Assembly (NCBI RefSeq): GCF_016916835.1
Contig: NZ_JAFFIX010000011.1
Span: 186,001 to 250,000, forward strand
Origin: Actinacidiphila bryophytorum
GTDB lineage: Bacteria > Actinomycetota > Actinomycetes > Streptomycetales > Streptomycetaceae
Length of the DNA stretch: 64,000 bases
Reading direction: 5' to 3'
The notes beneath the pieces are model-generated. The model saw only the letters and a program-made list of their open reading frames with translations, had not been told where the DNA came from and did no database searches. A program made the translations under genes and the position numbers. Within the stretch, counting starts at the first letter, position 1, and every line of letters begins with the position of its first letter. Below are positions 61,445-64,000 of the stretch, one piece after another.

Positions 61445-63685
61445 TCAGCCGGCCGGCTCCACCTGTATCGGGAAGCCGTTGAGCACGGCGGTGCCAGACA
61501 GCGGGTCGAGGCGGCTGCCGTCGAGCAGCTGGTTGACGTTGGCGCCGGGCTCGCGGGACGCGGCGGTCAGCCGGGTGCCGCTGCGGTCGTGGCCCCACCC
61601 GTGGGGCAGCGACACCACACCGCGGCGCAAGGTGGCGGCGATCTCCACCGGCGCGGTGATCTCGCCGCCGTCGCCCTTGATGCGGGCCTGCGCCCCGTCC
61701 GCCAGGCCCAGCCGGGCGGCGTCCTCGGGGTGCATCTGCAGGGTGCAGCGGTTGCTGCCGCCGGTCAGGACCGGCACATTGTGCATCCAGCTGTTGTTGG
61801 ACCGCAGATGGCGGCGCCCGATCAGGACCAGCGACTGCCGGTCGCCGCCCTCGGCCACCGCCGCCCGCAGCCGCGGTACGTCGGCGGCCAGTGCCGGCGC
61901 GGCCAGCTCGACGGTGCCGGAGGCGGTGCGCAGTACGGCGGGCAGCCGGGGCTCCAGCGGCCCCAGGTCGATGCCGTGCGGCCGGTCGAGGAGCCCGGCC
62001 AGGGTGAGGCCGTCGGGGCGCGCCCCGAAGCCGTCGCCGTACGGGCCGAGCCGCAGCATCATGTCCAGCCGCCGTTCGTAGCCGGTGCGCCCGCCGAGCC
62101 GCGCGGCCAGGTCGGCGGCGTCCCTGCCGTGGACCGGGGAGTGCGGGTCGGCGGTCTCCGAGCCGAACCGCCGCGCCACGGCCTGGTCGTCGACCAGGGC
62201 GGGGTCGGCGTCGGGCCCGCCCTGACCGAGGACGGCGAGGATCAGCCGCGCGAGGATCTCCGGCTCGTCCGGCGTGCCGGCGGCGAGCGGCACGGCGGGC
62301 GGGCTGTAGCGGACGGTGTTGCGTACCGCGAGGGTGCTGAAGGCGAAGTCGTAGTGCGCGCTGCGGGCGGGCGGGGGCGGCGGCAGGACGACATGGGCGT
62401 GCCGCGACGTCTCGTTGAGGTAGGGGTCGACGCTGACCATGAAGTCGAGCCCGGCCAGGGCGCGGTCGGTGCGCAGCCCGTCGGGCGCGGAGAGCACCGG
62501 GTTGGCGGCCACGACGACCAGCGCGCGCAGCCGGCCCTCCCCCGGTGTGTCGATCTCCTCGGCAAGGGCGGCGGCGGGCAGTTCGCCCTTGACCTCGGGG
62601 TGGCCCGACACCCGGCTGCGCCAGCGCCCGGTCGTGAAGCCCTTGCCGGGGCGCGGCGGCCTGGGCGCCCTTGCGGTGGCCGACAGCGGGAACATGGCGC
62701 CGCCCGGCCGGTCCAGATTCCCGGTCAGCGCGTTGAGCACGTCCACCAGCCAGCTGGCCAGGGTGCCGAACTCGACGGCCGTACTGCCGAGCCGCCCGTA
62801 GACCGCGGCCCTCTCGGCGGCGGCCAGCTCCCGCGCCAGGGTGCGGATGTCCTCGGCGGGGACGTCGCAATAGGCGGCGACCGCCTCGGGCGTGAAGTCC
62901 TCCGCAAGGACGCGGACTTCCGCCGCTCCGCTCAGGTGCGGCGCGAGGGCCTCGCCGGGGTCGGCGAGGCCCTCGGCGAAGAGGACGTGCACCATGGCGA
63001 AGAGCAGCGCCGCATCGGTGCCGGGCCTGGGCGCCACATGGCGGTCGGCGGCCTCCGCGGTCCTGGTGCGGTTGGGGTCGACCACGGTGAGCCGGCCGCC
63101 GCGCCGCCGCAGCGCCTTGAGCTTGCCGGGGAAGTCCGCAGCGGTGGCCAGGCTGCCGTTGGAGACCAGCGGGTTGGCGCCGATCAGCACCAGGTGGTCG
63201 GTGCGGTCGAGGTCGGGCACCGGGATCGCGTTGGGGTCGCCGAAGAGGAAGCCGCAGCTGACGTGCTTGGGCATCTGGTCCAGGGTGCTGGCGGTGAAGA
63301 CGCTGCGGGTGCGCAGCGCCGCGACCAGCTGCGCCGGGTAGAGGCCGCCGGCCATGGTGTGGACGTTGGGATTGCCCAGGACCACGCCGACGGCCTCGCC
63401 GCCGTGCTCCGCGGTGACGGCCCCGATGCCTGCCGCGACCGCGGCGAAGGCCTCGGCCCAGCTCGCCTCGGCCAGGCGGCCGTCCTTGCGCACCAGCGGC
63501 CGGGTGAGCCGGTCGGGGTCGGTGTCGAGCGCGCCGAAGGAGGCGCCCTTCGGGCAGACGAAGCCGGCGCTGAAGACGTCGTCGCGGTCGCCGCGGGCGT
63601 GCGTGACCCGCTCCTGGTCGATGGTCAGCACGAGGCCGCAGGTGGCCTCGCACAGCGGGCAGATGCGCAGAGCGGTACGGGTCAT
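61445..63685 (-). CDS. Molybdopterin-dependent oxidoreductase (DMSO reductase family)
   Basis: A 746-aa bis-MGD enzyme. The N-terminal 4Fe-4S cluster ligands are Cys9, Cys12, Cys16 and Cys44 (C-x2-C-x3-C-x27-C). Middle segments VLIGANPLVSNGSLATAADFPGKLKALRRRGGRLTVVDPNRTRTAE and LVVVAANPVLSAPDGL are molybdopterin-binding. The C-terminal molydop_binding domain (SLVLIGRRHLRSNNSWMHNVPVLTGGSNRCTLQMHPEDAARLGL ... GWGHDRSG) is complete. It has no Tat signal, so it is cytoplasmic, like assimilatory or formate-dehydrogenase-like enzymes. No partner subunit or chaperone is nearby. Substrate unknown. The next gene upstream is a TetR regulator. Confidence 0.94.
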   Translation of the reverse strand: MTRTALRICPLCEATCGLVLTIDQERVTHARGDRDDVFSAGFVCPKGASFGALDTDPDRLTRPLVRKDGRLAEASWAEAFAAVAAGIGAVTAEHGGEAVGVVLGNPNVHTMAGGLYPAQLVAALRTRSVFTASTLDQMPKHVSCGFLFGDPNAIPVPDLDRTDHLVLIGANPLVSNGSLATAADFPGKLKALRRRGGRLTVVDPNRTRTAEAADRHVAPRPGTDAALLFAMVHVLFAEGLADPGEALAPHLSGAAEVRVLAEDFTPEAVAAYCDVPAEDIRTLARELAAAERAAVYGRLGSTAVEFGTLASWLVDVLNALTGNLDRPGGAMFPLSATARAPRPPRPGKGFTTGRWRSRVSGHPEVKGELPAAALAEEIDTPGEGRLRALVVVAANPVLSAPDGLRTDRALAGLDFMVSVDPYLNETSRHAHVVLPPPPPARSAHYDFAFSTLAVRNTVRYSPPAVPLAAGTPDEPEILARLILAVLGQGGPDADPALVDDQAVARRFGSETADPHSPVHGRDAADLAARLGGRTGYERRLDMMLRLGPYGDGFGARPDGLTLAGLLDRPHGIDLGPLEPRLPAVLRTASGTVELAAPALAADVPRLRAAVAEGGDRQSLVLIGRRHLRSNNSWMHNVPVLTGGSNRCTLQMHPEDAARLGLADGAQARIKGDGGEITAPVEIAATLRRGVVSLPHGWGHDRSGTRLTAASREPGANVNQLLDGSRLDPLSGTAVLNGFPIQVEPAG

Positions 63686-63732
63686 CGGTGACTCCCCCTG
63701 GACGGCGGCGGCACTGGCGCGCGTTCGTCCTC

Positions 63733-63780
63733 GACACTACCGATCGGTACGGACAACGACACTACTCGGCGGTACTGACA
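63733..63780. promoter_or_regulatory. Tandem operator-like sites before the molybdoenzyme
   Basis: Two 25-bp-spaced direct copies of GACACTAC-N6-GGTAC (GACACTACCGATCGGTAC at 63733-63750; GACACTACTCGGCGGTAC at 63758-63775). The first contains the perfect palindrome TACCGATCGGTA (63738-63749). They lie 48-95 bp upstream of the molybdoenzyme start and downstream of a partial TetR gene, whose binding they may represent. Confidence 0.6.
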
Positions 63781-63828
63781 TCGCCCCTGCTCGTGCGATC
63801 CGCCGCCGGGTGCCGGTGGGCCGGGGCG

Positions 63829-64000
63829 TCAGTCCAACACCGTGGCGAGGTAGGCCAGGACCAGCTGCTTGGTCTCGGCGACGACCCGGGGGTCGCCGTC
63901 CGGGTCGGTGCGGAAGGCGAGTCGGAGCCCCGCGTCGGCGGCCTCGACCGCGACCACCAGGGCGAGCCGCAGCCGCGGCTGCGCCGGGTCGGCGGTGAGC
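63829..64000 (-). CDS. TetR-family regulator, C-terminal part (runs off the window)
   Basis: The last 57 codons of a minus-strand gene whose start lies beyond the right edge. Translation of 64000-63832 ends RLRLALVVAVEAADAGLRL then AFRTDPDGDPRVVAETKQLV and LAYLATVLD, then a TGA stop. That pattern (alternating acidic/hydrophobic helix, 'F-R-T-D-P-D-G-D-P-x-V-x-A-E-x-K-x-L-V') is typical of the last helices of TetR ligand domains in actinomycetes. It would lie upstream of, and could control, the molybdoenzyme gene. Only the C-terminus is visible, so the family call is moderately sure. Confidence 0.7.
   Translation of the reverse strand, partial: LTADPAQPRLRLALVVAVEAADAGLRLAFRTDPDGDPRVVAETKQLVLAYLATVLD

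Overview
The window reads as chromosomal DNA of a high-GC actinomycete, most likely Streptomyces or a close relative. The evidence is the very GC-rich third codon positions, many GTG starts with AGGAGG-type ribosome sites, ATGA/GTGA stop-start overlaps, F420-linked enzymes, several TetR regulators, and the intergenic repeat core AGTTCCCCGCGCCCCT familiar from Streptomyces. I see no rRNA, tRNA, CRISPR array, prophage or PKS/NRPS gene.

Region 1 (0-18.4 kb) is an accessory redox cluster. On the minus strand it has two DJ-1/PfpI proteins, a thiamine-diphosphate decarboxylase-like enzyme, two F420/NADP-type reductase-fold proteins, a PPOX/FDOR flavin- or F420-binding protein, a carboxymuconolactone-decarboxylase-like protein, a 14-TM exporter, an IS701-type transposase that lacks one catalytic Asp, five NTF2/SnoaL-fold proteins (one fused to a 4-oxalocrotonate-tautomerase domain), a VOC protein and a GMC flavoenzyme. 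On the plus strand it has an aldo/keto reductase, a second exporter fused to a TetR-type ligand-binding domain, and a short, degenerate adenylate-forming protein. It looks like part of a small-molecule pathway (biosynthetic tailoring or catabolic) that may continue to the left of the window. The product is not deducible.

Region 2 (18.4-28.8 kb) is a seven-gene minus-strand operon behind a clear promoter at 28.8 kb: sugar-nucleotide pyrophosphorylase-like protein, NmrA-like SDR, GlgX debranching enzyme, AGE-epimerase/STAS fusion, glucose-6-phosphate dehydrogenase, thioredoxin-reductase-like flavoprotein and LtrA-like membrane protein. It combines alpha-glucan turnover with NADPH supply and thiol redox. 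A 656-bp, relatively AT-rich gap follows.

Region 3 (29.4-40.2 kb) holds a small HAD-like protein, a pirin, an AtuA-family protein, a Nudix hydrolase, several small membrane proteins (including a DUF202 pair), and a gluconate module: GntR-type regulator, gluconokinase and gluconate permease, with glucarate dehydratase convergent to it.

Region 4 (40.2-64 kb) is dominated by acyl-CoA and aldehyde catabolism in three TetR-controlled blocks. The first is phosphotransferase + acyl-CoA dehydrogenase with SDR-ligase-TetR-MDR. The second is MaoC with a TetR, sharing the 13-mer TGAGCAAGCGCTT. The third is acyl-CoA dehydrogenase, TetR and aldehyde/alcohol dehydrogenases, sharing AAACTA-N7-TAGTTTT. Between them lie an alpha/beta hydrolase, a secreted penicillin-acylase-family enzyme, a methyltransferase, an XRE regulator, an LLM-type oxidoreductase and a DUF402 protein. 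The right edge has a molybdopterin oxidoreductase and the 3' end of another TetR gene. Two convergent gene junctions (42.5 and 48.5 kb) carry arrays of the Streptomyces-type repeat in both orientations.
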